Positions 39,701 through 41,454 of a stretch of DNA of 64,000 nucleotides are shown here, piece after piece. Position numbers and translations under genes: made by a program. A model generated the notes under the pieces. It worked only from the letters and a program-made list of their open reading frames with translations. It ran no database searches and was not told the DNA's origin. Source of the DNA: Pectinophora gossypiella (Eukaryota > Arthropoda > Insecta > Lepidoptera > Gelechiidae); contig NC_065426.1 in NCBI RefSeq assembly GCF_024362695.1, positions 9,206,236 through 9,270,235 on the forward strand, in the 5' to 3' direction. The first letter of the stretch is position 1; each line of letters opens with the position of its first letter.

Positions 39701-40719
39701 ATAACTGTATAACAATATTAAAAAGAAAATCATTTCATAATATTGATAGATTTTTATTGTACTGCTAAAGGAAAACATTACTTTTTTATTTAAGCATGAC
39801 TCAGAATTATGTATAATGAACCTATAATACAAAAATAAATTACAGGAAAATGGTTGTATTGTTTAAAAGGTCTTATTTTTCTTAATGTTTATTTATATAC
39901 TGTAATGAAACTTAATCATAAACAATAATTATAAATTAAATTAAAAATATGCTTAGCAATAGATTTACTGTAGTACTTTCTCAAGTGAAACTGGAAAAAT
40001 ATTATTTTCAAAATAAAACTGTTATTAATGTAATTTTCTGTGTATATATATTTTTTGTATATTTTTGTACACATCTTGATAAGTTCACATTACATAAACA
40101 TACTAAGGAACTTTTTTTACCTATTCTTTACATTTTCCAAAAAGTAAATAATTTTAATTTCTTAAATCATGTACACATAATTTGCTCTAAAATAATTACA
40201 TTAAATTGCCTCATCCAAAACTAACAACTAGTATAAAATTACTAGCTCATTTTCGTCAGGGATTGTACCAGGCAAGCATAAGAACAAAGGAGTTTACAAC
40301 TTGCAAAATTGATCAAGTGGAAAAATGCACTTTAAAAATAGCATGGCTTCGATGAGAATCGAGCGTGCGACCTCACCTACGAGGTAAAACCAGTCAATCG
40401 AATGCAATGAATGTGCAATTGCTCGTTTAGGCGTGAATGCAAATACTTCAACCCTTATAGAAACTAGGAGTATACGTACAGAAACATACGACTTTATCAA
40501 ATAAAGCGCACGTATATCACGGGTTTTATATTTAATAAAGACACCAGAACGTTCTATAAGGAGAAAAACCCAAAATATCCCTTCGCTTTGGTCAAATACA
40601 CCCTTCATAAAAATAACAAGTTTTTTAAAAATGACATTTTCCGCCCCAAACACTCTTTTCACTCAACTGAATAAGTTTTAATGAATAGAGAAGGAAACGT
40701 AAAATTAAACTCACCCCAT
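2603..40719 (-). CDS. homer: Homer scaffold protein (EVH1 plus coiled coil), spliced gene
   Basis: Homer proteins bind PPxxF-type ligands (group I mGluR, IP3 receptor, Shank) through an N-terminal EVH1 domain and tetramerise through a C-terminal coiled coil at synapses and in muscle. Nine exons were assembled from the sequence: 40719-40715, 29854-29698, 29352-29221, 28764-28567, 27877-27809, 26550-26417, 4567-4401, 3844-3729 and 2719-2603. Every junction is GT/AG and every phase agrees, giving 1095 nt (365 codons) up to the last donor. EVH1 spans about residues 1-112, with W24, F74 and G89 at the same numbers as the human ligand-contact residues. A Gly/Ala/Pro-rich linker follows, then the conserved block ELATLKSNNLRLTAALQEST (about residues 240-260) and a long heptad-rich coiled coil to the end. 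The terminal exon is unproven. A cuticle gene is nested in intron 6. Family identity is very secure; exact ends are less so. Confidence 0.95.
2779..3070 (-). repeat. SINE family B
   Basis: A near full-length minus-strand copy. The tRNA-like head is at the 3070 end (GTGGTCTAGTGGTAAGAGCG), the shared core lies in the middle and the TATATAGGCTATTTATG tail is at 2779. It sits in Homer intron 8. A short internal tail deletion removes the CTCCCCTCAATC segment. Confidence 0.8.
3212..3515 (-). repeat. SINE family D (tRNA-like head)
   Basis: A minus-strand copy. The head at the 3515 end contains A- and B-box-like motifs (TGGTACCCCAGTTGGTAGAA and GGTTCGAATCCAGC). The tail near 3212 reads toward AATGCTAGGGAGATGATGATG. 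It lies in Homer intron 8. Confidence 0.78.
3729..3844 (-). CDS. homer: Homer exon 8 (coiled coil)
   Basis: Acceptor TGACATTTCAG and donor GTGGGTCG bound 116 nt, taking phase 1 to phase 0. The encoded residues include EVEQLRQRVAQLEAELAQKN, a clear heptad coiled coil matching the start of the Homer C-terminal coil. The first codon is split with exon 7 and reads Gly. Confidence 0.92.
4105..4376 (-). repeat. SINE family A, full-length, next to a Homer splice donor
   Basis: A minus-strand copy with its tRNA-like head ending near 4374 (GATCCAGTGGTTGAGCG). A small deletion falls in the core. The head lies only about 25 bp from the Homer exon 7 donor at 4400. Confidence 0.8.
4401..4567 (-). CDS. 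homer: Homer exon 7 (conserved ELATLK block)
   Basis: Acceptor CTGACCCACAG and donor GTAACC bound 167 nt (1 + 55 codons + 1). It encodes SANAKKWEVELATLKSNNLR and then LTAALQESTANVDEWKRQLH, the most conserved block outside EVH1 in animal Homers. This exon is separated from exon 6 by a 21,849-bp intron. Confidence 0.95.
4568..4778. repeat. Start of Homer intron 6; repeat family I fragment at 4648-4730
   Basis: The motif GTTTCCAACTAGTCAAAT followed by an ACGAAACGTC/ACAAAATTACTATG segment recurs at 8190-8720, 27908-28030 and 35797-35890. It is non-coding and probably MITE-derived. Confidence 0.5.
4779..5490 (+). mobile_element. Truncated LINE 3' end, split by a SINE B
   Basis: Positions 4779-4874 and 5214-5490 are continuous with an uninterrupted relative at 31783-32010 (ACCAACCGGC, GGGAGTGCACCCAAAGACAA, ATGGCGCCTGCTCGAC). 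One frame near 5325-5400 encodes a C2H2-like ending (CRVCGRVCRSRIGLHSH), typical of the C-terminus of some insect non-LTR polyproteins. The clade is not assigned. Confidence 0.6.
4875..5213 (+). repeat. SINE family B, full-length, with 14-bp target duplication
   Basis: The reference-quality copy in this window. It has a tRNA-like head (GTGGTCTAGTGGTTAGAGCG, GGTTCGATTCCCGATGG), the shared core (CGTGCTTCGGAGGGCACG) and a tail ending GGACGTATATAGGCTATTTATG. It is flanked by the identical 14-mer GTAGGACTATTGCA at 4861-4874 and 5214-5227. Confidence 0.9.
5491..5960. other. No recognised feature (Homer intron 6)
   Basis: AT-rich sequence with short simple repeats (TCTATCTATCTATC near 5600). No exon or known repeat family was identified. 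Confidence 0.4.
5961..6190. mobile_element. Two tandem foldback MITEs
   Basis: Two adjacent hairpins (about 5965-6058 and 6086-6190) each begin TATATCGAA and end CCTCGATATA, with inner arms ACCAATAA and TTATTGGT. The loop regions match each other (ACGTCGTACGGTTATTGG). A third copy is at 1889-1984. Confidence 0.7.
6191..6836. other. Intronic filler with a SINE A fragment at 6490-6590
   Basis: A degraded minus-oriented SINE A core (GCGTTCCGAAGCACGGATC) lies near 6520. A B-box-like GGGTTCGAATGCC at 6430 is an isolated tRNA-like relic. No exon is visible. Confidence 0.5.
6837..7043. mobile_element. MITE family F, one half
   Basis: Ends with TACAGGAATCGGGGCC, preceded by TTTTCGGCGGATAAGAAAATG. 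This matches one arm and the centre of the full copies at 49708-50080 and 53936-54302. The left arm is missing. Confidence 0.7.
7044..7535. other. No recognised gene; degraded repeats
   Basis: Only scattered LINE-tail-like words (for example GGCTGAAAGTTGTCTTTGAT, shared with 9376 and 45020) are visible. No exon is supported. Confidence 0.4.
7539..7722. mobile_element. PIF/Harbinger-like MITE
   Basis: A 184-bp element beginning GGCCGAGTTTCCACTAACGC and ending GCGTCAATGGAAATGCAGCC, an imperfect terminal inverted repeat of about 20 bp. It is flanked by TAA at 7536-7538 and 7723-7725. The 3-bp duplication and small size fit a Harbinger-type MITE; superfamily is inferred from these only. Confidence 0.7.
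7832..8065 (-). repeat. SINE family C (5S-like), partly deleted
   Basis: A minus-strand copy with the 5S rRNA-like segment (GAAGTTAAGCAACTTCCGCA ... TAGGATGGGTGACCACA), shared core and GATGATGATG tail. An internal part of the tail is missing. Confidence 0.78.
8066..8828. other. Intronic filler with family I fragments
   Basis: Family I motifs flank AT-rich sequence at 8190-8215 (TAGTTTCAACTAGCAAATCA) and 8596-8720 (ACTAAACGTCAAAACACGAA). This looks like one repeat interrupted by another insertion. No exon. Confidence 0.45.
8829..8945 (+). repeat. Dispersed repeat R, 3' fragment
   Basis: Shares GGGCGGAAAGAAGGCAAGAG and GTAGCATGGAGAATGCTAC with longer copies at 22376-22640 and 44585-44825. Ends with GACTCTTAAATTATTGATG. 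Probably a LINE 3' end; unassigned. Confidence 0.6.
9061..9290 (+). mobile_element. LINE C-terminal fragment with 3' tail
   Basis: Frame 9061-9234 encodes NAYCECGHPDQTISHIVNEC and then PLHRFPGGIAELHCVTDATE and WLKELQLDI before a stop. The CxC...H...C knuckle and WLxxL ending are typical of the C-terminus of insect non-LTR retrotransposon polyproteins. It ends in AATAATAATAAT. It is 5'-truncated and not a host gene. Confidence 0.75.
9515..9860. repeat. Short tandem array of CCAACACTAGTTGTG units, interrupted by a SINE
   Basis: Two units lie at 9518-9556 and three more at 9796-9856, on either side of the SINE A copy. The word CCAACACTAG is also inside the 43-bp minisatellite 200 bp further on. 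Confidence 0.75.
9558..9795 (+). repeat. SINE family A, 3'-truncated
   Basis: Complete tRNA-like head (GTGGTCCAGTGGTTGAGCGT, GGTTCGAATCCCGGTGGGG) and core. It stops within the GGGGCTTTTGG segment, where the flanking CCAACACTAG array resumes. Confidence 0.82.
10036..10520 (+). mobile_element. Repeat family E copy expanded by an internal minisatellite
   Basis: The left end (AAGCTCACGACTA) and the right part (GGTGAGCCGTATCGCCGTCT) match ordinary family E copies at 20801-20945 and 43320-43435. The 10049-10415 interior is a tandem array. Family E has no clear terminal inverted repeats and its class is unknown. Confidence 0.7.
10049..10415. repeat. 43-bp minisatellite, about 8.5 units, each with a 16-bp palindrome
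   Basis: Units start at TGACCCCAATTGGG every 43 bp (about 10050, 10095, 10138, 10181, 10224, 10267, 10310, 10353 and 10396). Each complete unit carries the perfect palindrome TATAGTCGCGACTATA, with point differences in one or two units. Confidence 0.93.
10521..10911. other. No recognised feature (Homer intron 6)
   Basis: AT-rich sequence with no exon. Open frames here are extended by the neighbouring SINE head only. Confidence 0.4.
10923..11232 (+). repeat. SINE family B, full-length, with 11-bp target duplication
   Basis: Full head, core and TATATAGGCTGTTTATG tail. Flanked by TATATGATAAA at 10912-10922 and 11233-11243. Confidence 0.88.
11182..11304 (+). repeat. 123-bp direct duplication, copy 1
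   Basis: Identical to 11838-11960 over 123 bp, including the SINE B tail, its flank (GATAAAACTTTTGAGAAA) and the head of a second, truncated SINE B (11254 onward). The offset is 656 bp. Confidence 0.92.
11500..11735 (-). repeat. SINE family D, 3'-truncated
   Basis: A minus-strand copy with head near 11735 (CCCAGTTGGTACAACGCTTG). It ends within the body near TTCTGTATTCATTTG. Enclosed by the two copies of the 123-bp duplication. Confidence 0.75.
11838..11960 (+). repeat. 123-bp direct duplication, copy 2
   Basis: Second identical copy of 11182-11304. Left and right boundaries are abrupt (GGGG on the left, GTCC on the right). Confidence 0.92.
11961..12342. other. No recognised feature
   Basis: AT-rich, with A-runs near 12180. 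No exon or repeat family identified. Confidence 0.4.
12343..12553 (-). repeat. SINE family A, rearranged
   Basis: The tail-to-core segment is minus-oriented (GTGTGGGTTGTGAGGTGAAT ... CCGAAGCACGGATCATC). At about 12525 it switches to a plus-oriented tail end (ACAACCTACACGATAGAAG). The head is missing. Confidence 0.65.
12823..13112 (+). repeat. SINE family C (5S-like), full-length
   Basis: Order: GAGCTCAGTGGCGCAGCGGT (A-box-like head), GAAGTTAAGCAACTTTCGCA and ATAGGATGGGTGACCACA (5S rRNA-like), the shared core CGTGCTTCGGAAGGCACG, then a tail with CCCCAGCAGCGGGGACGTTA and GATGATGATG. Best plus-strand copy in the window. Confidence 0.88.
13282..13287 (+). promoter_or_regulatory. Candidate TATA box for the cuticle gene
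   Basis: TATAAG lies about 100 bp upstream of the candidate start codon at 13381, leaving room for a 5' UTR of about 65 nt. It depends entirely on the first-exon call. Confidence 0.25.
13381..13395 (+). CDS. Candidate exon 1 of the RR-2 cuticular protein
   Basis: ATG in good context (CAAAATGG) is followed by four codons (AVVI) and a GTGAGT donor in phase 0. This is the phase needed by the exon at 23001. The joined N-terminus MAVVIRSLSLLLVVSTALA is a convincing signal peptide, and very short first exons are usual in insect cuticle genes. The implied intron is 9.6 kb. No transcript evidence; a different first exon is possible. Confidence 0.35.
13396..14310. other. No recognised feature
   Basis: AT-rich DNA. 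Near 13985 there is a fragment (GGTGCGGGGCGAAGTTACCG) shared with 7812 and 30480, part of an unclassified short repeat. No exon beyond the candidate above. Confidence 0.4.
14311..14598 (+). repeat. SINE family A, deletion in the head
   Basis: The head (GTGGTCCAGTGGTTGAGCGT) is interrupted before the B-box; the core and tail (CACAACCCACACGATAGAAG) are intact. Confidence 0.78.
14599..14924. other. No recognised feature
   Basis: AT-rich intronic sequence without a supported exon or repeat. Confidence 0.4.
14925..15241 (-). repeat. SINE family B, full-length
   Basis: A minus-strand copy with head at 15241 (GTGGTCTAGTGGTTAGAGCG) and tail at 14925. Confidence 0.85.
15242..15704. other. Non-coding; small LINE-tail fragment at 15280-15350
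   Basis: The minus strand near 15350 reads toward GAGAGAGTGGAAAGAGTTGG, resembling endings of insect LINE polyproteins. The rest is unassigned. Confidence 0.35.
15705..15850 (-). repeat. SINE family D, tail fragment
   Basis: Contains CTCCCTAGCGCTATCCCG, GTCCGCTTACCTAACCTGAA and CGAAACGCATTTCTTGGGAA of the family D body. The head is absent. Confidence 0.72.
15851..16322. other. No recognised gene
   Basis: Only a family-I-like word (TTTTTACGAAACGTCGAAAC, near 16054) and short repeat relics are visible. Confidence 0.4.
16323..16660 (+). repeat. SINE family B, full-length, diverged
   Basis: The head at 16328 (GTGGTCTAGGGGTTAGAGCG), core and TATATAGGCTGTTTATG tail are all present, with more substitutions than the copies at 4875 and 10923. 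Confidence 0.83.
16942..17224 (+). repeat. SINE family A
   Basis: Head at 16950 (GTGGTCCAGTGGCTGAGCGT), core and most of the tail. The tail jumps from CTGACACCAG straight to AGAAGAAGAAGAA. Confidence 0.8.
17258..17640. repeat. Cluster of three repeat fragments (families E, F, H)
   Basis: 17258-17340 is the left part of family E (CTCACGACTATATCCCAATT). 17345-17490 is the F arm (TTTTCGGCGGATAAGAAAAA). 17505-17640 is a full mariner-like MITE H (TACAGTCATAAGC ... CTCGTGACCGTG). Confidence 0.7.
17641..18689. other. AT-rich filler with repeat relics
   Basis: 17755-17890 shares TGTGCACCCGAATGGGCACC with 44410 (unclassified repeat). 18317-18400 is a degraded SINE B head. No exon seen. Confidence 0.45.
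18690..18768. repeat. (TA)n then (GT)n microsatellite
   Basis: About 20 AT dinucleotides are followed by about 12 GT dinucleotides, preceded by a G-run. Probably highly polymorphic. Confidence 0.95.
18769..20058. other. Intronic DNA without a recognised gene
   Basis: A family D head fragment (TTGGTAGAACGCTAGACTCT) is at 18795-18845. 19380-19570 contains an imperfect inverted pair, ATTAACACGTTCACTGTGTA near 19381 and ACAGTGAACGTGTTAA near 19557, so it is likely another MITE. No exon. Confidence 0.45.
20059..20357 (+). repeat. SINE family A, 5'-truncated
   Basis: Begins inside the head (GGCTCACGATCCGGAGGTCC), then complete core and tail to ACCCACACGAGAGAAGAG. Confidence 0.8.
20358..20800. other. 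No recognised feature
   Basis: AT-rich with A/T-run repeats (AAATAATAAATA near 20470). No exon. Confidence 0.4.
20801..20945 (+). repeat. Repeat family E
   Basis: Reference-like copy: AGCTCACGACTATATCCCAA, TAAGTACCCACACCTCACCG, GAGCCGTATCGCCG. Confidence 0.75.
20975..21307 (-). repeat. SINE family D, full-length
   Basis: A minus-strand copy with head at 21307 (GTGGTAGCTCAGTTGGTAGA) and body motifs CCGAAAATGCATTTCTCGGG and TTACCTAACCTGAAGATTTG. Confidence 0.82.
21506..21798 (-). repeat. SINE family C (5S-like), full-length, with target duplication
   Basis: A minus-strand copy with CAT-repeat tail at 21506. Flanked by ATTATACAT at 21497-21505 and 21799-21807. Confidence 0.88.
22077..22337 (+). 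repeat. SINE family B, internal deletion
   Basis: Head and core are complete. The tail jumps from GTAAAAACA to CGCCTGTGCCCAGTAGTGGG. Confidence 0.8.
22376..22640 (+). repeat. Dispersed repeat R, long copy
   Basis: Contains GGAAGGGGCAAGTCACAGAG, TAGTACGGCTTTGAAGTAGA, GCGGGGCGGAAGGCAAGAGG and AATGCTACACCGACTTAAGC, all shared with 44585-44825 and, inverted, with 26885-27065. Confidence 0.72.
22650..22755 (+). repeat. SINE family A tail fragment
   Basis: Holds GGCCTTTGGCGGCTCAATTA and TCTGACACCAGGGTTG, ending CTCACAACCCAGACGACGAC. Lies about 250 bp before cuticle exon 2. Confidence 0.7.
23001..23153 (+). CDS. Cuticular protein exon 2
   Basis: Acceptor TTAATTCTTCCAG and donor GTAAGTA. It is 153 nt, phase 0 to 0. 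It encodes the hydrophobic signal core, then QLEDYHGYEDHGFLHHEPIH and an acidic His-rich stretch ending DLDYH. Confidence 0.92.
23001..24385 (+). CDS. RR-2 cuticular protein (Rebers-Riddiford, chitin_bind_4), spliced
   Basis: A structural protein of the insect cuticle; the extended Rebers-Riddiford domain binds chitin. Three exons are joined in frame: 23001-23153, 23449-23545 and 24111-24385, with canonical splice sites. They encode at least 174 residues: the rest of a signal peptide (SLSLLLVVSTALA), a His/Asp/Glu-rich N-region, then the RR-2 consensus from YSFDYSVKDPHTGDNKEHWE through DGDKVKG, TYTLTETDGTKRVVEYEADD and KNGFNAVVHK. The C-terminus has imperfect HKFEAPH repeats and ends GYEH. 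The start codon lies on an upstream exon, best candidate 13381-13395 (total 179 residues). The gene is nested on the opposite strand inside Homer intron 6. RR-2 assignment is very secure; the individual family member is not named. Confidence 0.93.
23154..23448 (+). other. Cuticular protein intron 2, with a small tandem repeat
   Basis: Within the intron, 23195-23310 holds about four copies of a 40-bp unit containing AAATTAGGCATTTTCCTGAT (the last is shortened). Confidence 0.75.
23449..23545 (+). CDS. Cuticular protein exon 3 (first half of RR-2 domain)
   Basis: Acceptor GATATTCAATTTCAG and donor GTAAGACC. It is 97 nt, phase 0 to 1. It encodes AHPKYSFDYSVKDPHTGDNK and then EHWETRDGDKVK. Confidence 0.95.
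23546..24110 (+). other. Cuticular protein intron 3, carrying two MITE pieces
   Basis: 23722-23867 is a full mariner-like MITE H (TACAGTCATGAGC ... GCTCGTGACCGTA). 23875-23957 is half of hairpin MITE G (AAAATTCCACTTGATAT ... TTCGTTACGATGTCA). Confidence 0.75.
24111..24385 (+). CDS. Cuticular protein exon 4 (end of RR-2 domain and C-terminal repeats)
   Basis: Acceptor TTCTTATCCACAG; 275 nt ending in TAA. It completes the RR-2 domain (GTYTLTETDGTKRVVEYEAD, NGFNAVVHK). About six imperfect copies of a 5-7 residue motif follow (FEAPH, HKFEAPH, YEAPH), then a Tyr/His-rich tail. Confidence 0.95.
24386..24917 (+). other. 3' flank of the cuticle gene
   Basis: AT-rich. An AATAAA lies at 24599-24604, about 215 nt after the stop, and could be the polyadenylation signal. 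No other feature seen. Confidence 0.4.
24918..25040 (-). repeat. Repeat family E
   Basis: A minus-strand copy: GATGGCGATACGGCTCACCA, TAACAGAAAGCTCGGTGAGG, GATATAGTCGTGAGCTT. Confidence 0.75.
25069..25403 (-). repeat. SINE family D, full-length
   Basis: A minus-strand copy with head at 25403 (GTAGCCCAGTTGGTAGAACG) and all body motifs present. Confidence 0.83.
25404..25679. other. No recognised feature
   Basis: AT-rich, ending in an A-run near 25620. No exon or known repeat. Confidence 0.4.
25680..25925. repeat. SINE family B with inverted 5' half
   Basis: 25680-25798 is the head in minus orientation (AACGGGAATCGAACCCGGAC). From about 25808 the core and tail run in plus orientation (GATTCCGTGCTTCGGAGGGC). 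The two halves meet head-out. Confidence 0.78.
26128..26385 (-). repeat. SINE family B, close to the Homer exon 6 donor
   Basis: A minus-strand copy with head at 26385 (GTGGTCCAGTGGTTAGA) and a disturbed core. It ends about 31 bp from the donor of Homer exon 6. Confidence 0.78.
26417..26550 (-). CDS. homer: Homer exon 6 (start of coiled coil)
   Basis: Acceptor AATAATACCGCAG and donor GTCAGG. It is 134 nt, phase 0 to 2. A Pro/Gly/Ala-rich stretch precedes EQQLRYENDRLKLALAQ, which starts the coil. It is extremely GC-rich against the AT-rich intron, as exon 4 is. Confidence 0.9.
26580..26835. repeat. LINE tail fragment and partial SINE family C
   Basis: 26580-26670 (plus) ends AGGCCTTTGCCCAGCTATGG, the 3' end type also seen at 46770. 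26676-26835 is a minus-strand SINE C tail and core lacking the 5S-like head. Confidence 0.68.
26885..27178. repeat. Repeat R (minus) followed by repeat family E fragment
   Basis: 26885-27065 is inverted repeat R (GTGTAGCATTCTCCATGCTA, CCGTACTAGGACACCTGTCC). 27085-27178 is family E (CGAGCTTTCTGTTAGACCG). Confidence 0.68.
27310..27534. mobile_element. Hairpin MITE family G, copy 1
   Basis: About 225 bp. The left arm starts GGTGTTAGTGACATCGTAAC and the right arm ends GTTACGATGTCACTTACACC. The arms stay nearly complementary to a central A/T-rich loop near 27400-27440, so almost the whole element folds back. Confidence 0.85.
27571..27794. mobile_element. Hairpin MITE family G, copy 2
   Basis: Second full-length copy, 36 bp after copy 1 in the same orientation (GGGTGTTAGTGACACCGTAA ... 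CATGTCACTAACACCC). It ends 14 bp from the Homer exon 5 donor. Confidence 0.85.
27809..27877 (-). CDS. homer: Homer exon 5 (linker)
   Basis: Acceptor TTATTTTTTGTTACAG and donor GTAATTAAC. It is 69 nt, phase 0 to 0. It encodes PIKTENDEMMVHQRAHSVSS and TIQ. Because it is phase-symmetric, skipping would keep the frame. Confidence 0.85.
27908..28279. repeat. Family I fragment and MITE H in Homer intron 4
   Basis: 27908-28030 carries GTTTCCAACCAGTCAAATCA and TTTACTAAACGTCAAAACAC. 28142-28279 is a mariner-like MITE H (TACAGTCATGAGC ... CTCGTGACCGTA). Confidence 0.7.
28567..28764 (-). CDS. homer: Homer exon 4 (end of EVH1 and linker)
   Basis: Acceptor TTTCGTCAACAG and donor GTAAGC. It is 198 nt, phase 0 to 0. 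It begins FIEKFQEVKEAIQAQQ, the C-terminal helix of EVH1. A very GC-rich Gly/Ala/Pro linker follows (GAGAAGGGKGVANGNSGACT). The linker is not conserved between insect orders as far as I know. Confidence 0.94.
28765..29220 (-). other. Homer intron 3 with half of MITE G
   Basis: 29067-29197 is a rearranged MITE G arm (AGCTCAGAATCATGAGCTGA, CCCCCTGAGTTATTCGATAC). Frames running from exon 3 into this intron are not coding. Confidence 0.6.
29221..29352 (-). CDS. homer: Homer exon 3 (EVH1 core)
   Basis: Acceptor ATATCATTTGCAG and donor GTAATAC. It is 132 nt, phase 0 to 0. It encodes AVINSTITANMTFTKTSQKF and GQWSDVRANTVYGLGFASEA, nearly identical to animal Homer EVH1. F74 and G89 of the ligand groove lie here. 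Confidence 0.97.
29497..29620 (-). repeat. LINE 3' tail fragment in Homer intron 2
   Basis: The reverse complement reads toward CCATTGGACGCTTGCCGAAG, GGAGTACGCACAGGACCGC and AGGCCTTTGCCCAGCAGTGG, matching the LINE end at 46592-46825. Confidence 0.7.
29698..29854 (-). CDS. homer: Homer exon 2 (EVH1 N-terminal half)
   Basis: Acceptor CGCTTGATTCCAG and donor GTACGTTGG. It is 157 nt, phase 2 to 0. It encodes EQPIFTCKAHVFHIDPKTKR and SWMSASSSAVSVSFFYDSSR plus NLYRIISVEGTK. W24 (RSW) is the conserved aromatic of the EVH1 ligand groove. The first base completes Gly2 started by exon 1. Confidence 0.97.
29855..30289 (-). other. Homer intron 1, exon-2-proximal part
   Basis: Contains a minus-oriented LINE tail near 30005-30080 (CATACATACATACATAAACT, CCCACCGGGGTAAGC) and AT-rich DNA. 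Confidence 0.5.
30290..30425. mobile_element. Hairpin MITE family K
   Basis: Inverted arms TGAATCAATTCGTCTAAAA and TTTTAGATGAATTGCTTCAA, central GCGCAAATGGC. Same family as 178-330 and 45541-45845. Confidence 0.68.
30426..31105. repeat. Intron 1 with two LINE-like tails
   Basis: 30527-30640 (GGTTGCCTGGAAGAGACTGC ... CAATAAAGTA) and 30655-30780 (GATCATGGCACTTGCAACAG, ATATCGGGAGTCTCATATCC) are dispersed 3' tails. The second recurs at 50110-50230 and partly at 42618-42730. The rest is unassigned. Confidence 0.55.
31106..31533 (+). mobile_element. Mariner-like MITE H interrupted by a LINE 3' fragment
   Basis: 31106-31175 and 31466-31533 are the two halves of MITE H (GTCATGAGCAATATAATGTA ... GCTCGTGACCGTA). 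The insert at 31176-31465 encodes in frame ENRRGNMIGHLIRHDSFITN and GKIEGKRGRGRRR, a typical C-terminal segment of insect non-LTR polyproteins. It ends in a GA repeat. Confidence 0.78.
32295..33110 (-). pseudogene. Broken non-LTR retrotransposon reverse transcriptase
   Basis: The minus frame 33022-32403 encodes the RT palm: DYEKAFDRVP, SGVPQGSVLGPILFSIYLTD, then SLFADDTKI (FADD catalytic box near 32750-32760) and a DLGITITHNLKWDEHI thumb motif. Near 32400 the frame shifts; another frame continues the C-terminal LLERVQRRATKM-like block to about 32295. Upstream of 33022 the frame is also broken (EEQHGFVQEIG near 33085). Both ends of the element are missing. Family-level call: CR1/jockey-group LINE, inactive. 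Confidence 0.85.
33110..35225. repeat. Large inverted array of degenerate ~90/180-bp units
   Basis: On the left (33130-34020) the motif ATGACCATTA(G/T)TTTGG(C/A)TTT recurs about every 90 or 180 bp (33288, 33438, 33557, 33687), with GCGCCAAACTT and GTGCCGGTCAG neighbours. On the right (34480-35220) the complements recur (AATGGTCATA(T/G)ACGTTT, TTTGGTGCCATAGTAATAAA, GGCCGGCACTT). The centre is about 34030-34470. No long open frame is conserved. Confidence 0.75.
35520..35690. repeat. Unclassified repeat family J
   Basis: Shares CACGCCTGTATTCCCGAAGG and AAGTCCCATGTAATAGGGG with 39420-39545 and 41455-41545. Non-coding. Confidence 0.6.
35797..36331. mobile_element. Family I fragment and MITE family F
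   Basis: 35797-35890 is family I (AGTTTCCAACTAGTCAAGTC). 35990-36331 is MITE F, left arm TAAGTTATACCTGTCATTTT and right end TGCAGGAATCGGGGCCA, with the left terminus eroded. Confidence 0.7.
36332..36847. other. No recognised gene; possible eroded LTR
   Basis: 36480-36780 starts TGTGGTACCC and ends CGCCCCGACA, with a GAGCTTTCGCTCTTCCC segment reminiscent of a solo LTR. No target duplication was found, so I do not call it. Confidence 0.3.
36848..37305 (+). mobile_element. Mariner-like MITE H carrying a SINE C
   Basis: Full MITE (TACAGTCATGAGC ... GCTCGTGACCGTA) split by the SINE at 36931-37229. The TA-flanked CAGTCATGAGC/GCTCGTGACCG ends fit a Tc1/mariner-type MITE. Confidence 0.85.
36931..37229 (+). 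repeat. SINE family C (5S-like), full-length, 16-bp target duplication
   Basis: Flanked by ACTTACAGTTCAATTT at 36915-36930 and 37230-37245, which is a single sequence in empty MITE H copies. Head GGTGGCGCAGCGGTAAACGC, 5S-like GAAGTTAAGCAAC and GGATGGGTGAC, tail GATGATGATGATG. Confidence 0.93.
37547..37813 (-). repeat. SINE family A, full-length
   Basis: A minus-strand copy with head at 37813 (GTGGTCTAGTGGTTGAGCGT) and tail from 37547. Confidence 0.82.
38021..38235 (-). repeat. Jockey-like LINE 3' UTR fragment
   Basis: The reverse complement of the 3' UTR in 51440-51614 (TTGCGCGCCCAACTGGGCAC-like block, ATTTGCGGCAAATGGGCG-like block). An AT-rich insertion lies at 38085-38145. Confidence 0.7.
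38236..38660. other. LINE tail relic and filler
   Basis: 38355-38530 (plus) encodes NVEEAREVCQDRSKWNSIVS, then a tail GTGGGAAATAGGCGTGAGTT with TATG repeats. Typical of a 5'-truncated LINE end. 38238-38280 is a SINE A tail fragment. Confidence 0.55.
38668..38995 (-). repeat. SINE family D, full-length
   Basis: A minus-strand copy with head at 38995 (GTGGTAGCCCAGTTGGTAAA). Confidence 0.82.
38996..40714 (-). other. Homer intron 1, exon-1-proximal part
   Basis: Very AT-rich. 39420-39545 is a family J fragment and 40350-40420 has a tRNA-like relic (GAATCGAGCGTGCGACCTC). I see no exon here. Confidence 0.5.
40715..40719 (-). CDS. homer: Homer exon 1 coding part (ATGGG)
   Basis: Minus strand: AAGAAACCATGGG followed by donor GTGAGTTT. 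ATGGG in phase 2 plus T from exon 2 gives MGEQPIF, the canonical Homer N-terminus. The context ACCATGG is an ideal Kozak match. A second in-frame ATG lies 21 nt upstream (40740-40738), preceded directly by a TAA; it has T at -3, so I prefer 40719. If it were used the protein would gain MTAGKET. Confidence 0.85.
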
Positions 40720-41454
40720 GGTTTCTTTTCCAGCAGTCATTTAACGAGATAATTTAGCAAATATTTCTCCACATAATTTTCCCGATTTTTCACTCGCGAA
40801 CTGTCACTTGCGGCGATCCATCAACCATAAACTATAAAGATTGACAGTGTTACCATACTATAAAATGAAGATATTGTCTCTGGATGTCTATTTACAACGC
40901 CATCTACAATCTTAATCAGTAATATTTGACAGTGAAACTGTTTTACTGTTATAATAGTTCCGCTACTCCATGGCAGATGGCAGTAGCTACAGTTCTATAA
41001 AATTTAAAATAGAGGGCGCTAATATTATAAACAATTATAATTATTATCTTCTACGAACAATAATCTTCCGGTTGAAATTTCAACAGCTCATAATTACTAG
41101 TTAGGTGTTACAACTATTGTCAGTATTTAGTACAATAGGTTGTTAAATTGCCATTATCACTAATAAGTAGTTACTTACTTTGTAAAAGTTCACGCAACAG
41201 TATAAATAGTTAGGTATGTACCTACCTAGTTTATTTAGTTTTGTGAAGTAACGGTAATAATAATAGAAAATACATTTCTAATTTATTCTTAATAAGCTGG
41301 TAAATATTATTTTTAATTAATGTCTGAATATACTGTCTACCATAGATACCTATTTAGGTACTATTTAATTGTCACTTCATCATTATTATAGTTATTAAGC
41401 GACTATTAGTACAGTTTCTTCTCCGAAGCCATATAAAACTGCCGTGCTTAACTT
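40720..41454 (-). promoter_or_regulatory. homer: Homer 5' UTR and presumptive promoter region
   Basis: Sequence immediately upstream of the Homer start on the minus strand. No TATA box is evident in the first 100 bp. Two near-identical segments, GTTTTACTGTTATAATAGTT at 40939 and at 42058, are a shared repeat rather than a regulatory element. Transcription start not determinable. Confidence 0.35.
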
